A DNA stretch of 64,000 nt from Borrelia persica No12. Its GTDB lineage: Bacteria; Spirochaetota; Spirochaetia; Borreliales; Borreliaceae. The DNA is taken from the NCBI RefSeq assembly GCF_000500045.1, contig NZ_AYOT01000146.1, forward strand, positions 124,001 through 188,000, read 5' to 3'. The translations under genes were made by a program, and so were the position numbers. Shown here piece by piece: positions 44,315 through 55,048 of this stretch (its first letter is position 1; each line of letters opens with the position of its first letter). The notes below the pieces were generated by a model. The model did no database searches. It was not told the DNA's origin and saw only the letters and a list, made by a program, of their open reading frames with translations.

Positions 44315-45280
44315 CTAAAAATTCTCCAGACTAATTTTAAGCCTTTCCCTTGCTTCTTCTAAATAAGGATCAATGCTTAATGCTTCTCGCCAATATTTTC
44401 TAGCCTTAGGATAATCTTTATCTCTTTTTCTATATATGTCTCCTATTTTAACATAAACATTAGGATTTAAACCATTAATTTTCAAGACTTTATCATAGCA
44501 ATTAAAGGCATCCTCATAAGAATTCTTCTCAAAATAAATATCTCCATACAGCAAATATACCTTTTGCATTAAATTATCATCACGCTTTTCTCCTCTTAAT
44601 GAATCATGATCTCCTTGTAAAAACTTATTTATATATTCAACACTCTTATCAATATCGCCTGCCTTATAATTAACATATGCCAAACTCCAAAGAATAAGAT
44701 CAGATTTATTTTCTCTATAAGCCTTTTCAAAAAATTTTAAACTAGAATTATAATTTCTTAAAAGCTGATAAGAATATCCTAAGTACTCAAAAATATCTTC
44801 TTTGACACTCATAAAATCAAAACTACTTGAATACAAAGCCTTATTTAAATATTTAACAGAAAGATCACTATAATACTCGCCCTTATGAGAATAAGCTTTT
44901 CCTAAAATATAATAAAGAGAACTCATAGGAACATCATCATTAATAGACATTAAAAAACGTAATCTTTCTATTGCATTATCTAAAAATTGATTTTTTAAAT
45001 AACTATCATTTAACATTAAGGAATGATAAAAATATGAAAATCCAAGAAGTAAATTTAAATTAAAATCGAACTTATTTTCTTTAAGACCATTCTCAGCATA
45101 ATCTATTATCTCTTTATATTCCTTATTATCCCACAAAACAAGCAAATTAACCTCAGTAGGACCTGCTTTTAAATAAGAGTTAGAAAAAGCTTTAAAATAA
45201 GATATAATAAAAAAAATAAAGAATACTAGTGATAAACTTATAATCAAATAAAAAATAGATTTCAAATAATTGATCCCCAT
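44315..45280 (-). CDS. Membrane-anchored TPR protein upstream of mreB
   Basis: 321 residues. N-terminal membrane segment (FYLIISLSLVFFIFFIISYF) acting as anchor or uncleaved signal, then TPR-like helical pairs through the rest: YKEIIDYAENGLKENKFDFN, YNSSLKFFEKAYRENKSDLI, GDIDKSVEYINKFLQ, YEDAFNCYDKVLKINGLNPN, PKARKYWREALSIDPYLEEA. It likely faces the periplasm and binds protein partners. Its place just before mreB suggests a part in the cell-wall elongation machinery; this is inference only. Confidence 0.82.
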   Translation of the reverse strand: MGINYLKSIFYLIISLSLVFFIFFIISYFKAFSNSYLKAGPTEVNLLVLWDNKEYKEIIDYAENGLKENKFDFNLNLLLGFSYFYHSLMLNDSYLKNQFLDNAIERLRFLMSINDDVPMSSLYYILGKAYSHKGEYYSDLSVKYLNKALYSSSFDFMSVKEDIFEYLGYSYQLLRNYNSSLKFFEKAYRENKSDLILWSLAYVNYKAGDIDKSVEYINKFLQGDHDSLRGEKRDDNLMQKVYLLYGDIYFEKNSYEDAFNCYDKVLKINGLNPNVYVKIGDIYRKRDKDYPKARKYWREALSIDPYLEEARERLKISLENF

Positions 45281-45304
45281 AAAGACTCTCTAAAAAAAAT
45301 TTAA

Positions 45305-45644
45305 GTTGATATCCATAAGCCGAGTTCTGTATTATGTCATCATCTATCTTACTTTTTCATCACTGAAAAAATCATGCAATCCACCCACAAGCACATCCTC
45401 AAGAGCTAAGGAAACTTGTTTATTTGATTTTGCTCCTAATGAGGTTTATCTTGACCTTATTTATCACTAAATAAGCGGTGAGCTCTTACCTCACCTTTTC
45501 ACCCTTACCCTAAGGCGGTAATTTTCTGCGACACTCTCTTAAGTCTTAAAACTCCTAGGCATTACCTAGCATTACGCTCTTATTGGAGCCCGGACTTTCC
45601 TCTCAATGTACTTAAAGTATATTGAGCGATGACTGGATATCAAC
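45305..45644 (-). ncRNA. rnpB: RNase P RNA, bacterial type A
   Basis: The conserved element GAGGAAAGTCCGGGC lies on the minus strand at about 45588-45602 (P4/CR-I), the matching 3' element is near 45315-45345 (AGAACTCGGCTTATGG side), and the terminal helix P1 is visible as GTTGATATCCA at both ends in complementary form (45644 and 45305). Length about 340 nt. It is the ribozyme that cuts 5' leaders from tRNA precursors. It lies between the zinc-ribbon gene and the TPR gene; a run of eight T follows its 3' end. Confidence 0.92.
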
Positions 45645-45669
45645 TTTAAAAACATATATAAAAAAAACA

Positions 45670-46428
45670 CTAGTCTATGAGATCTGCCAAACCACCAGGA
45701 ACCATTTCCAAACCAACTTCAAACTTATCTTGATAATAAAGTATTCTACTACAATAAGGACAAAACTTAATATCATCTGGTTCACGTCTTACCTTATTTG
45801 CAAATTCCACAGGAAGTATCATATGACAACCCTTACAAACATTTTCAATTAAAGGCACAACTCCATTAGATTTATTTCTAATAATTCTTTGAAATTTAAA
45901 TAAAAAGTCCTCATCCATACGGGAAGAATATTTTTTTTCTTCATTTTTTATAGAATCAAGCCTTTTTACAATTTCTGAAAGCTCATTTTCAAGATCATTA
46001 CTCTCAGTAGCATAAATATCCTGTTCAATCTCAAGTTTACCCTTAACATCTGCTATTTCCCTGTCTACTTTTGTCTTAAGACCAGTAATGTGTGTCATTT
46101 TTTTTCTAATAGAAACCTCATCATCAATAATGGTCTGTAACTCCTTTTCAAGAGCCTCATACTCCCTCTGAGTTTTTATACTATCAATCTTTTCTTCCGC
46201 CTTACTCTTTCTTACATTAATATCCTGAATATCCAATTTTAATGACGCATCCTCTTTTTGATATTCTTTAAATCGCAATTGCAATTCGGCAAAAGCCTCA
46301 ACAAGTCCATCAATTTGTGCCTTTTTAGTTTGCAAATATTTAGGAATATTTCTTTGTCTCTCCTCAAGCTCAAATCTAGCTTTATATATACTTTCAAGAT
46401 TTTTCAGTATATCAATATTACTTTCCAT
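45670..46428 (-). CDS. Coiled-coil C4 zinc-ribbon protein (DUF164/CT398-like)
   Basis: 252 residues from the ATG at 46428, which has AAGGAGG 6 nt upstream; the in-frame ATG at 46446 lies before this site and overlaps the rpoD end. A long helical hairpin coiled coil covers residues 5-170; the C-terminal zinc ribbon has CKGCHMILPVEFANKV and KFCPYCSRILYY (two CxxC pairs). The family is widespread, including Chlamydia CT398, which binds secretion and sigma-factor partners. It follows rpoD, so a role in transcription or in export is possible; the function is not set. Confidence 0.85.
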   Translation of the reverse strand: MESNIDILKNLESIYKARFELEERQRNIPKYLQTKKAQIDGLVEAFAELQLRFKEYQKEDASLKLDIQDINVRKSKAEEKIDSIKTQREYEALEKELQTIIDDEVSIRKKMTHITGLKTKVDREIADVKGKLEIEQDIYATESNDLENELSEIVKRLDSIKNEEKKYSSRMDEDFLFKFQRIIRNKSNGVVPLIENVCKGCHMILPVEFANKVRREPDDIKFCPYCSRILYYQDKFEVGLEMVPGGLADLID

Positions 46429-46442
46429 GAAGCCCTCCTTAT

Positions 46443-48335
46443 TCAATTTAAATCCTCCAAATAATCTTTAAGTCTTTGAGTTTTTTTGGGATTTTTCAGT
46501 CTTCTTAAGGCTTTAGATTCAATCTGTCTAATTCTCTCTCTTGTAACATTAAAATGCAATCCAACTTCTTCAAGAGTTAAAGAATATCCATCTTCAAGAC
46601 CAAACCTCATCTTAACAACTTCCTGCTCTCTTTCTGGCAAAGTCCCAAGAACGGCTCTTATTTGATCTTGCAACACAACAAAAGATGTATGCTTTGCAGG
46701 ATTTTTGATAGCCTTATCTTCAATAAAATCACTAAGCACAGAATCCTCTTCTTCCCCAATTGGTGTTTCAAGCGAAACTGGTTCTCTTGAAACATTTTTG
46801 ACAATCTTTACTTTTTTAAGATCCCAACCAAGCCTCATTGATAACTCTTCATCTGTTGGATCTTTACCTAAAACCTGAATTAAATATCTTGTTTCTCTAT
46901 TAAGTCTATTTATCTGTTCAATCATATGTACAGGCACACGAATGGTACGCGCCTGATCTGATATTGACCTCGTTATTGCCTGACGAATCCACCATGTAGC
47001 ATAAGTAGAAAACTTAAATCCTCTCTTATATTCAAACTTTTCAACTGCTTTAATAAGGCCAATATTACCCTCTTGCACAAGATCAAAAAAATGCAAACCA
47101 CGATTGGCATACTTTTTAGCAATACTTACCACAAGCCTTAAGTTAGCTTTAATTAACTGATCCTTTGCATGTTGCATCATTTGTTTACCCTTAAGGATTT
47201 CTTCTGACATACTTATTATCTTATCCATTGGATATTCATAATACATCTCAATCCTTTCAAGTTCCTTTTGAGCAAGCTGTGCTTCTGTAATTTGTTCTTT
47301 AATCAAATCTTCCCTAATATTTAAGGCTTTTTCTATTCTCTCTCTCCTTTCAGGAATAGCCAAATCTCTTCCAAGAATTCTAAGGTTCCGCACCTTATCT
47401 ATTTTTAATCTATCTAATATGGATTTTTGCTGTCTCTTTAAATCTTTTATCTTGCTAGCAGAATCAATATAATCATCCGAAAACAAACGCAATTCTTCTT
47501 GATATAAAGGAACCGATTTAAGCTGCTCTTTTATTTGCAATCTCTCATTAGTAATACTTTCTTCAAAAATATCCTCACCAAGTTCATATAATTCATGCTT
47601 TCTCTCAACATATTTGACCAAACGATCCTGAAATGGCTTTAATAAAGATTTATAAAAGGAAGTAATTCTTTTTTTTTTGTTATAATAATCGAAATTATTA
47701 TCTTTCTCTCTTTCTCGCTCTTTTTTGAAAAACTCTTCCTTATCCACTCTTGAATAAATAGCATTAACTAAATTATAATAATTTTCTATAACTAATCCTT
47801 CATTTTTAAGAATATTTTCAATAATACTCTCGCCAGAATCCATCTGCTTTGCAAGCTCTACTTCTTGATTTCCAGTTAATAAAAATTCCTTTCCTATTTC
47901 CTTTAAATAAAGCCTTATTGGATCTTCAGAATTACCATCTTTTAATAAACCACTCTTGATATATCCCGCATTATAATCTTCTTTTTCTAAAGTCTCATCA
48001 TCAAAATCATCTAATTTATCATCAAGATCATCATCAACCTGAATAGCATCGTCTAGTACCATACATTGACTATCAAGTTTGTTTGCATCATCAAGCTCAT
48101 CACCCTCAGAAGCATCGGTATCCATTTTTTCATTAATCAAATTTATTCCCTCATGTTCAAGAATTCCATAAACATAATCAATATTATCAGGTTCTAACAT
48201 ATTTCCTGATAAAAAAGTGGATAAATCTTCAAAAGTAATTTCCTTTTTATCTCCCAAATAATTTAATATGGTCTTTACTAATTTTGAATTTTTTCTTTTA
48301 AAAGCCTGCAAGTCTTTACTATCTATATTATTCAT
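46443..48335 (-). CDS. rpoD: Primary sigma factor RpoD (sigma-70)
   Basis: 630 residues. Acidic N-terminal region 1.1, region 1.2 [20 protein letters not shown], a non-conserved insertion, region 2 ([60 protein letters not shown]), region 3 and region 4.2 ([20 protein letters not shown]). It directs RNA polymerase to the TTGACA/TATAAT promoters seen through this window. GAGGA lies 9 nt before the ATG, and the start overlaps the dnaG end by 8 nt: the dnaG-rpoD core of the macromolecular synthesis operon. Confidence 0.98.
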   Translation of the reverse strand: MNNIDSKDLQAFKRKNSKLVKTILNYLGDKKEITFEDLSTFLSGNMLEPDNIDYVYGILEHEGINLINEKMDTDASEGDELDDANKLDSQCMVLDDAIQVDDDLDDKLDDFDDETLEKEDYNAGYIKSGLLKDGNSEDPIRLYLKEIGKEFLLTGNQEVELAKQMDSGESIIENILKNEGLVIENYYNLVNAIYSRVDKEEFFKKEREREKDNNFDYYNKKKRITSFYKSLLKPFQDRLVKYVERKHELYELGEDIFEESITNERLQIKEQLKSVPLYQEELRLFSDDYIDSASKIKDLKRQQKSILDRLKIDKVRNLRILGRDLAIPERRERIEKALNIREDLIKEQITEAQLAQKELERIEMYYEYPMDKIISMSEEILKGKQMMQHAKDQLIKANLRLVVSIAKKYANRGLHFFDLVQEGNIGLIKAVEKFEYKRGFKFSTYATWWIRQAITRSISDQARTIRVPVHMIEQINRLNRETRYLIQVLGKDPTDEELSMRLGWDLKKVKIVKNVSREPVSLETPIGEEEDSVLSDFIEDKAIKNPAKHTSFVVLQDQIRAVLGTLPEREQEVVKMRFGLEDGYSLTLEEVGLHFNVTRERIRQIESKALRRLKNPKKTQRLKDYLEDLN

Positions 48336-50100
48336 TCAAATATATCCTCAGATTTGCTCTTTGCATATTTAAAAACATCAATTCTCTTATTTGGGCTTTA
48401 GCATCTAGCGAAACATAATTTTTGCTCATTTCCTTAAACGCCAAAATTCGATTTTCTATTTTTCTCTTTTTAATAGCAAATACAATTTGCTTAACCATCT
48501 CATCATCCACTTCAAACTCTACTCGTAACATATTTTCAAAAAAAATTTCGCTAACACAATATTTACTTTTTAATAATTCTTTTAAATTAAGCAATGAAAA
48601 TTTCTCATTGTTTTCAAACAAATCTTCAAAGCATACAAAAATTTTTTTTACATCAACATCATACAAGTCACTATCAATAATATTACGCCTTATTATAGTA
48701 AAATAATTAAAGTCTTTCAATAAGGCAACTAATAAATATCTCTCATAGGTATTTACCTCATAAGAATATGCACTCTTTTTATAACTAGAAATCGCATTCT
48801 TTTCTCTCATACTATAATAATCTTCCCTTAAAGTTTCCAACTTAACACCCACCCTACTCTCAAGTTTTGACAATAGAAGATCTCTTTGGGTATTAGTACT
48901 TGATAGACCTATCAAATTTATAAACAAACTAATCATATTGTTGAAATCTGTTGTCTTACTTAAATCATATTTAGTTGAATATTTTTCCAGAAGATATTCA
49001 AAAGCTTCACAACTATTATTAACCATATTATTTAAAGCAATAGTACCTTTATTTTTTAAAACATCCGCAGGATCAGTCCCATACTGCATCTTGATTACAC
49101 TCACATCAATATTAAAAGGTAAACAGATTTGATATGCCTTAAAGGTAGCCAAAAGTCCAGCAGAATCATCATCAAAACATATTACTATTCTATTTGCATA
49201 TCTCTTAATTAAAGCAAGATGTTCTCTAGAAAAAGTCGTTCCAAGCGTAGACACAGCTGTCCTTACACCAGCCGTAAAAAATGCAAGAACATCTATATAT
49301 CCTTCTGTTAAAATGACAGATTTACTTTCCCTAATCATAGAAAGGCCTTCATAAAACCCATAAAGCAACTCTCTTTTTCTAAAAACTTTTGTTTCACTCA
49401 AATTAATATATTTAGGTCCCTTATCCTTAGTTAAACTTCTACCTCCAAATCCCACCACATTTCCTTTAAAATCTCTTATTGGAAAAATCAATCTCCCAGC
49501 TAAAATCGAAAATTTCTGTTTCCTGTTTGAAAATAGACCACTCTTGCTTAAAATATCATCAGAATATCCTTTTGATATCAAAAAATCATAAAAACCTAAC
49601 TTTCCTGTAACATCACACGGCAAATAACCAACATTAAACAAATCAATAATATTTCTAGATATCCCTCTCTCTTGCAAAATATAATTCAAAATTTTTTGAT
49701 TATTATTTAAAAAAAACACAAAAACTTTAATTAACTTAGCATTCAAACCATATATTTCTGAAATTATTTCTCTGTCATGGGTTTTGCTTTTAGTTTCCAT
49801 ATCTTCTTTGAAATTCTCACATTTAATCCCTATTCTAGCGCATAAATACTTAACAGCATCATTATAATTAAGCTTTTCAATATCCATTAAAAATTTAATA
49901 ACATCTCCACCTTTTTTACAGCCAAAACAGTAAAAAATTCCCTGAGAAGGAGTTATAGTAAAAGAAGGTGTCCTCTCAGCATGAAAAGGACAAAGACCTT
50001 TATAAAAAGCTCCCGCTTTAACCAAGTTAATATGTTCGCCAACTAAAGCAACAATATCTATTCTTTGTTTAACTAAACCTATGATTCTAGCATATTCCAT
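48328..50100 (-). CDS. dnaG: DNA primase
   Basis: 590 residues. N-terminal CHC2 zinc finger [20 protein letters not shown] then [10 protein letters not shown], catalytic TOPRIM domain with [14 protein letters not shown] and [20 protein letters not shown], and a C-terminal helical domain that would contact the DnaB helicase. It makes RNA primers for replication. It is followed without gap by rpoD and preceded by mltG (6 nt). Confidence 0.96.
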   Translation of the reverse strand: MEYARIIGLVKQRIDIVALVGEHINLVKAGAFYKGLCPFHAERTPSFTITPSQGIFYCFGCKKGGDVIKFLMDIEKLNYNDAVKYLCARIGIKCENFKEDMETKSKTHDREIISEIYGLNAKLIKVFVFFLNNNQKILNYILQERGISRNIIDLFNVGYLPCDVTGKLGFYDFLISKGYSDDILSKSGLFSNRKQKFSILAGRLIFPIRDFKGNVVGFGGRSLTKDKGPKYINLSETKVFRKRELLYGFYEGLSMIRESKSVILTEGYIDVLAFFTAGVRTAVSTLGTTFSREHLALIKRYANRIVICFDDDSAGLLATFKAYQICLPFNIDVSVIKMQYGTDPADVLKNKGTIALNNMVNNSCEAFEYLLEKYSTKYDLSKTTDFNNMISLFINLIGLSSTNTQRDLLLSKLESRVGVKLETLREDYYSMREKNAISSYKKSAYSYEVNTYERYLLVALLKDFNYFTIIRRNIIDSDLYDVDVKKIFVCFEDLFENNEKFSLLNLKELLKSKYCVSEIFFENMLRVEFEVDDEMVKQIVFAIKKRKIENRILAFKEMSKNYVSLDAKAQIRELMFLNMQRANLRIYLNE

Positions 50101-50106
50101 ATCTCT

Positions 50107-51141
50107 TTAATCCTTAGTAATAAAATTACGAATATACTTATTTGCAGCTAAGAGATGATCACTGTAAGCTGAAGAAAATTTATGTGTTCCAACTTTAGGA
50201 TCCTTGACAACAAAAAACAAATAATTTGTATTATCTGGAAAAAAGGCTGCATTTAAAGATATAATCCCAGCATTAGCAATAGGACCTGGAGGATAACCTT
50301 TATTAATATAAGTATTATATTGAGAATCAATTTTCAAATCTGAAAAATAAATCCTTGTAGGATGAGGTTTCTTTAATTCTTCAGTAATAATATACTCAAT
50401 TGTAGCACAAGACTGTAATGCCATATTAGATTTCACTCTATTATAAAATACAGATGCCATTATTGACGCTTCCTTTTTAACTCGATACTCACGTTCAACA
50501 ATAGATGCAATAATAACTTTATCATAAAGCTCTTTACTAGAATAAGATTTATAATCTATACCAATAGAATCAAGTTTACTAAAAAAATTGCTAACAAAAA
50601 TCCGAATTATCTCCTTCATATCCATACCTTTATAAAATTTATAAGTATCTGGAAATAAAAATCCTTCAACAGAATCATAATCAAGTCCAAGTTCCCCAAC
50701 AAATTTGACATCATTTATTAAATCAACGAAACTTTGCACATCACTAATAATACCTAATTCATGAAGCTTTATAGCTATCCTTCTACCAGTATATCCTTCA
50801 GGTATAGTAATACTAATAGGTAGTATGGGCCTTCCTTTTAAAAATTCTTTATAAACATCAAAAGTTGACCAATGACCACTAATTAAATATTTACCTTCCC
50901 TAAAATTTTTATCACTACCAAAAAGATAAGAAATGGCTATCAATAAATTACCAGATCTAATTAAACCCTTTTTCTTAAGTTCCCAAGCAATTTTCTTAAC
51001 TCTCCATCCCTTTTGAACCTCAAATTCATATACTAAACCAGATTTAAGAGGAGAAGAATTTATAAAATATAAAAAAAATAAAAAAAAGAATAACAAAAAA
51101 AACAACATAATAAGGGAAATAAAAAAATTTTTTATTACCAT
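50107..51141 (-). CDS. mltG: Endolytic murein transglycosylase MltG
   Basis: 344 residues from the ATG at 51141 (an in-frame ATG at 51192 would add 17 residues before the membrane segment). N-terminal membrane segment very rich in Phe and Leu, LysM-like part (WRVKKIAWELKKKGLIRSGN), YceG domain with ISITIPEGYTGRRIAIKL, FLFPDTYKF, catalytic Glu in IASIVEREYRVKKEA and the end motif GYPPGPIANAG. It cuts new glycan strands and sets their length. The usual LQSDPT motif reads LQSCAT here. It starts upstream of dnaG in the same direction. Confidence 0.9.
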   Translation of the reverse strand: MVIKNFFISLIMLFFLLFFFLFFLYFINSSPLKSGLVYEFEVQKGWRVKKIAWELKKKGLIRSGNLLIAISYLFGSDKNFREGKYLISGHWSTFDVYKEFLKGRPILPISITIPEGYTGRRIAIKLHELGIISDVQSFVDLINDVKFVGELGLDYDSVEGFLFPDTYKFYKGMDMKEIIRIFVSNFFSKLDSIGIDYKSYSSKELYDKVIIASIVEREYRVKKEASIMASVFYNRVKSNMALQSCATIEYIITEELKKPHPTRIYFSDLKIDSQYNTYINKGYPPGPIANAGIISLNAAFFPDNTNYLFFVVKDPKVGTHKFSSAYSDHLLAANKYIRNFITKD

Positions 51142-51372
51142 AAGAATCCAAAATCTCTTTTCAAGAAGAAAATCAAGCCCACATATTCCCAACTAAACAA
51201 AAACGAAAAAACACTTTATCCTACAAAATATAACTTAAAAGTGTTAACTAAAAGTTAAGCATAACAAATACTAAAATATTTCTAAACTACAATAACTTTA
51301 CATTAAGGCTATATTCTACACAACAAAATCACATCTTATAAAACATTAAAATAAATCATACAACCTTTAAAA

Positions 51373-51455
51373 TGGGGAGGGTGGGATTCGAACCCACGTA
51401 GGCAAATGCCAACAGATTTACAGTCTGCTCCGGTTAGCCACTTCGGTACCGCCCC
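51373..51455 (-). tRNA. tRNA-Tyr (anticodon GUA)
   Basis: Class II tRNA with long variable arm. Minus-strand 5' end GGGGCGG (51455-51449) pairs with CCTCCCC (51380-51374), with one mismatch; discriminator A at 51373. Anticodon loop CTGTAAA with GTA; T arm GTGGGTTCGAATCCCAC. CCA is not encoded. It is 4 nt from the tRNA-Thr and likely on the same transcript. Confidence 0.95.
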
Positions 51456-51459
51456 ATAA

Positions 51460-51534
51460 AGCCGACTGTCGGATTCGAACCGACGACCTGCGGTTTACAA
51501 GACCGCTGCTCTAGACCAACTGAGCTAAGTCGGC
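51460..51534 (-). tRNA. tRNA-Thr (anticodon UGU)
   Basis: Acceptor GCCGACT (51534-51528) pairs with AGTCGGC (51467-51461). Anticodon stem GCGGT/ACCGC, loop CTTGTAA, anticodon TGT; T arm GTCGGTTCGAATCCGAC. The base after the acceptor stem is T and CCA is not encoded. First gene of the two-tRNA unit. Confidence 0.94.
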
Positions 51535-51553
51535 ATAATAAAAGCTAATGGTT

Positions 51554-51582
51554 AGTTTATAAAAATAAAATACATTAGTCAA
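51554..51582 (-). promoter_or_regulatory. Promoter of the tRNA-Thr/tRNA-Tyr unit
   Basis: On the minus strand TTGACT (51582-51577), 17-nt spacer, TAAACT (51559-51554), about 20 nt before the tRNA-Thr 5' end. A TATAAA two bases nearer gives a 15-nt spacer and is the alternative -10. Confidence 0.55.
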
Positions 51583-51604
51583 TAGCAAGTTTAAAATAAA
51601 TAAA

Positions 51605-51925
51605 TTATCTCTCAAGAAAAACCTTCACAAAAAACGCAAAAAAACAAATAATAAAACTAAGAATTAAAATGAAACAATGTTTAATTCTTCGTCCTCTAAA
51701 TACATAAAAAAAAATTATTCGGGTAATTTCAAGACAAAAGGAAACCGAACTTAATACAATCGTCAATTCAAGTGAAAATTTCTGAAAAGAATGCATAAAA
51801 ATATTATAAGCACCAGCTAAAAACATAAAAAAACTAAGTATAGAATTAAGAAATAAAACTATTACCAAAGCCCGAATAAGAATTGAAAATAACTGTATCA
51901 AATCATTTAAATTAGAATTTTTCAT
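51605..51925 (-). CDS. Small membrane protein of unknown function
   Basis: 106 residues with three predicted membrane segments (about 13-38 ILIRALVIVLFLNSILSFFM, 48-72, 82-103). No motif known to me. It starts 6 nt after the stop of the 589-residue unknown protein and must be co-transcribed with it. Base and codon use are like the neighbours. Confidence 0.65.
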   Translation of the reverse strand: MKNSNLNDLIQLFSILIRALVIVLFLNSILSFFMFLAGAYNIFMHSFQKFSLELTIVLSSVSFCLEITRIIFFYVFRGRRIKHCFILILSFIICFFAFFVKVFLER

Positions 51926-51931
51926 AATGAA

Positions 51932-53701
51932 TTATAAATTTTCAATTATAAAAAGCGATTGCTTAATTATAAGCAATATATTACTGATAACATAACTCAA
52001 AGTAATTTTTACATTATCTTCCGGAGACAACTTGCTAAAAACATTAAGAGCACTTTGTATAAAAGCACTATTATTGTCCAAAATAGAAATATATTTTTCT
52101 TTAAGATCAACAAAATAACCCATAAAATTAAAAACCAACCTTTTAATCGTCTCAGTCTCTTTTAAACACCATTCAAAAATTTTATCTTTGTAAGAATCAT
52201 AACCGATATAATCTTCCCTATTATAGCTTGCATACTCTTCATTTTTATAATTAAGTTCAAAATACAAGTCATAAATCTCTTTTCTTAACACACTGATATC
52301 TTTCTCAAGCTTAATATATGCACTTCGTAAATCGGTATTATGGGCAAGTACCACATTGTTTACGGTTTTAAATACATCAATTATTCTTACATCATAAATG
52401 CATTTAAAAAATTCATTCATAAAATAAAATTTTTTTAAAACTGAATATTCAAGATCTAGTCCTTGAAAAATTATTTTATCTAAATTCATAATGACACTAT
52501 AATTTTCAATTAAACTTTTAAGTTCCTTAGTTGCCATAGAAGTTACAGATTTAGAATAGTTTTCAACAAGCTGTTCACTAACATTTAAAAATAAAATATT
52601 CTCATAAAAACTTCTAACATCAAAATAAGGAATATATTTTTTAGGTCTTAACACAGGATTTTCATAATAAATTTTAAAAACATCTAAATAAGGTAAAGTT
52701 TTTGATAAATCAATAATTCCTGTCATAATACTTGAAACATTTTTAAATATAGAATCAACCTCAACAAGACTCTCTTCACTTAAAACGCCATTTTCATTTG
52801 ATTTCGCTATTAAAAAATAATTTTTAATAATAATTTTTAATACCTCTTCATTTATTAAAATCTCTTTCAATGTGTACAAAATTTCACAAAAACACTTAAA
52901 ATATTTATCAACACTTTCAAAACTAGCACTCACTGTCGCATCAAGATCAGAAATATCAAAACTATCCTTATCATCTAAAAGTTCAACATTAAAGAAAGCA
53001 AAAAAAGATTTATAAGGAAAAAAGGCAACACCATGTAAAATATAAAAAAAATCAAACATATCCTCTACAATTCCATAAACTTGCGAAGGTATTGAATTAA
53101 TATAATTACTAATTTTTACCTTAATAATCTCGTCCAACTCTTTTTGAGTTTTATCTTTTTTTACAAATTGTTCATATTCTTCATGTTCTAAAAAATCTTC
53201 CATCTTGCACTGAGAATTAGGTATGTTACCCTGAATAATCTCCAACATTGCCTGTTCAACAATATTATCTGCCTCTAACATCCTAAAATATCCTTTAAGC
53301 TTCACCACATAAGAATAAAATTCAAAAAACATTTCTACAAAACCTACTCGTAGATAACCTTTTGTTAAATCTATGACAGAATTTCTGTACATACGATTAA
53401 CACGTCGCTCTAATTTTTTTAGAAGATGTATTTTATAAATATCTTCCTTAGTCCGATCTCTCTGAAAAAAACTCAAAAGATATATCCATATCCTTATCCA
53501 AAATGACTCTTCCATAAATTTATTAGAAAGAAAATCATCAACCTGCACATCAGATTCTGAATCTAAATAATTAGAATTATTTGAAGACAATATCGAAGAA
53601 TTTAAACTTAAATTTTTTTTAATTTCTCTTATTAATTTAGTTCTTGAATCCTTTGAAAGTTTATCAATAGAATCATATACACTAACACTACTCTTGCCCA
53701 T
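51932..53701 (-). CDS. Large hypothetical protein, helical, no known domain
   Basis: 589 residues. No signal peptide; a short hydrophobic stretch (WIRIWIYLLSFFQRD) near residue 70 is amphipathic rather than a clear membrane span. The remainder looks mostly helical with many Phe, Tyr, Leu and Ile, and acidic patches. I recognise no catalytic or nucleotide-binding motif. GGGG lies 4-5 nt before the ATG. It is paired with the small membrane protein downstream, which hints at a membrane-linked complex. Conserved in Borrelia by gene order as far as I can recall. Confidence 0.75.
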   Translation of the reverse strand: MGKSSVSVYDSIDKLSKDSRTKLIREIKKNLSLNSSILSSNNSNYLDSESDVQVDDFLSNKFMEESFWIRIWIYLLSFFQRDRTKEDIYKIHLLKKLERRVNRMYRNSVIDLTKGYLRVGFVEMFFEFYSYVVKLKGYFRMLEADNIVEQAMLEIIQGNIPNSQCKMEDFLEHEEYEQFVKKDKTQKELDEIIKVKISNYINSIPSQVYGIVEDMFDFFYILHGVAFFPYKSFFAFFNVELLDDKDSFDISDLDATVSASFESVDKYFKCFCEILYTLKEILINEEVLKIIIKNYFLIAKSNENGVLSEESLVEVDSIFKNVSSIMTGIIDLSKTLPYLDVFKIYYENPVLRPKKYIPYFDVRSFYENILFLNVSEQLVENYSKSVTSMATKELKSLIENYSVIMNLDKIIFQGLDLEYSVLKKFYFMNEFFKCIYDVRIIDVFKTVNNVVLAHNTDLRSAYIKLEKDISVLRKEIYDLYFELNYKNEEYASYNREDYIGYDSYKDKIFEWCLKETETIKRLVFNFMGYFVDLKEKYISILDNNSAFIQSALNVFSKLSPEDNVKITLSYVISNILLIIKQSLFIIENL

Positions 53702-53824
53702 AAAACCCCATTTATAAATGTTTAATATAAATCGAATAAATATTATTTTATGATATTTAATAATAAACTAAAACCTTATCCCAACCTTAGAAAAAATAAT
53801 ATTTCAACTATAATATATTTCTAT

Positions 53825-55048
53825 ATGAATCTAGGCAATAATACTAAAGATATAATAAAAATTAGTAAAATTTTTAGCAATAATAACTATGAGTTTTTCC
53901 TTGTAGGAGGCGCATTAAGAGACTTACTTCTTAAGAAAAGACCTTATGATTTTGATTTTACAACAAATGCAACCCCAAAAGAAATAATGAAATTATTTCC
54001 AAAAAATATACAAACGGGGATAAAGCATGGAACAATAAGTATAATTTTTAATAAAAAAATTTTTGAAATTACAACTTATAGAATAGACATAAATTATGAA
54101 AATAAAAGATCTCCTAAACAAATACAATTTACAAAAAGCCTAAATGAAGACTTAAAAAGGAGAGATTTTACAATAAATGCAATCGCAATGAATACACTGA
54201 ACTTTGAAATAATAGATTACCATAACGGCAAACAAGACCTTCATAAAAAGGTAATAAGATGTATAGGAAATCCAAATAAAAGATTTGAAGAAGATGCTCT
54301 TAGAATTCTAAGAGCTGCAAGATTTGCATCCACACTTGATTTTACAATTGAAAAAAATACATTAATTTCAATGAAGTATAAAAAAGACAATATTTTACTT
54401 CTTTCAAAAGAAAGGATAAATAATGAATTTATTAAGCTTTTAGAGGGAAAAAATCCAATAAAGGGGATTAAATATTTACAAAAAATAAATTTTTTCAGAT
54501 ATTTTTTCAATATAGAAATCAACAAAAAATTGATAAAAAAAATTAATCTTTTAGATAGAAATAAATTTTATTTAAAAGCAATAGTTATTTTTACAATTAA
54601 ACAAAATATTGTAGATTTAAAACAGAATCTAAAATTACTTAAATTTTCAAATAAAGACATTAAGCTAATACTATTTTATAAAAAAATTATTAAGGAAATT
54701 TACACTATCGAATCAAAAAAATTGCATAATATTAGAATCCTATTAAACAAAGCCACCAGAGAAAATTATAGAGAAATATTTGATATATATAAAGCTCTTA
54801 GAGGAAAAGACAACAAGCTTAAATTTATAACAAATAAAATTAAAAGAAATAAATTATTAAACGACCCATTATCCTTAAAAGAATTGCAGATAAATGGAAA
54901 TGATATTAAAGAACTTAAATTAAAAAACAACAAAGATATTGGACAAATCTTAAACAATTTACTTCAAGAAGTACTAATGAATCCCAAATTAAACAAAAAG
55001 GAGATCTTGATTCAAAAAATTAAAGAGCAATATTTGCAATATTTTTAA
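53825..55048 (+). CDS. cca: CCA-adding tRNA nucleotidyltransferase / poly(A) polymerase family
   Basis: 407 residues from the ATG at 53825, chosen because the 25 residues before it match nothing and a TATAAT (53809-53814) lies 10 nt upstream. Class II nucleotidyltransferase: [20 protein letters not shown] (GG-x-x-RD), [13 protein letters not shown] with the metal-binding Dx[35 protein letters not shown]-like [13 protein letters not shown] and [20 protein letters not shown] for base selection. The homologue in B. burgdorferi is often named pcnB. All four tRNAs in the window lack an encoded CCA, so an enzyme of this family is required. The 3' end overlaps rnc by 29 nt on the other strand. Confidence 0.88.
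   Translation: MNLGNNTKDIIKISKIFSNNNYEFFLVGGALRDLLLKKRPYDFDFTTNATPKEIMKLFPKNIQTGIKHGTISIIFNKKIFEITTYRIDINYENKRSPKQIQFTKSLNEDLKRRDFTINAIAMNTLNFEIIDYHNGKQDLHKKVIRCIGNPNKRFEEDALRILRAARFASTLDFTIEKNTLISMKYKKDNILLLSKERINNEFIKLLEGKNPIKGIKYLQKINFFRYFFNIEINKKLIKKINLLDRNKFYLKAIVIFTIKQNIVDLKQNLKLLKFSNKDIKLILFYKKIIKEIYTIESKKLHNIRILLNKATRENYREIFDIYKALRGKDNKLKFITNKIKRNKLLNDPLSLKELQINGNDIKELKLKNNKDIGQILNNLLQEVLMNPKLNKKEILIQKIKEQYLQYF

Noticed and set aside
45622-45852. 76-residue plus-strand ORF across the rnpB 5' end
   Set aside because: It runs across RNase P RNA and the zinc-ribbon gene, both well supported on the other strand.
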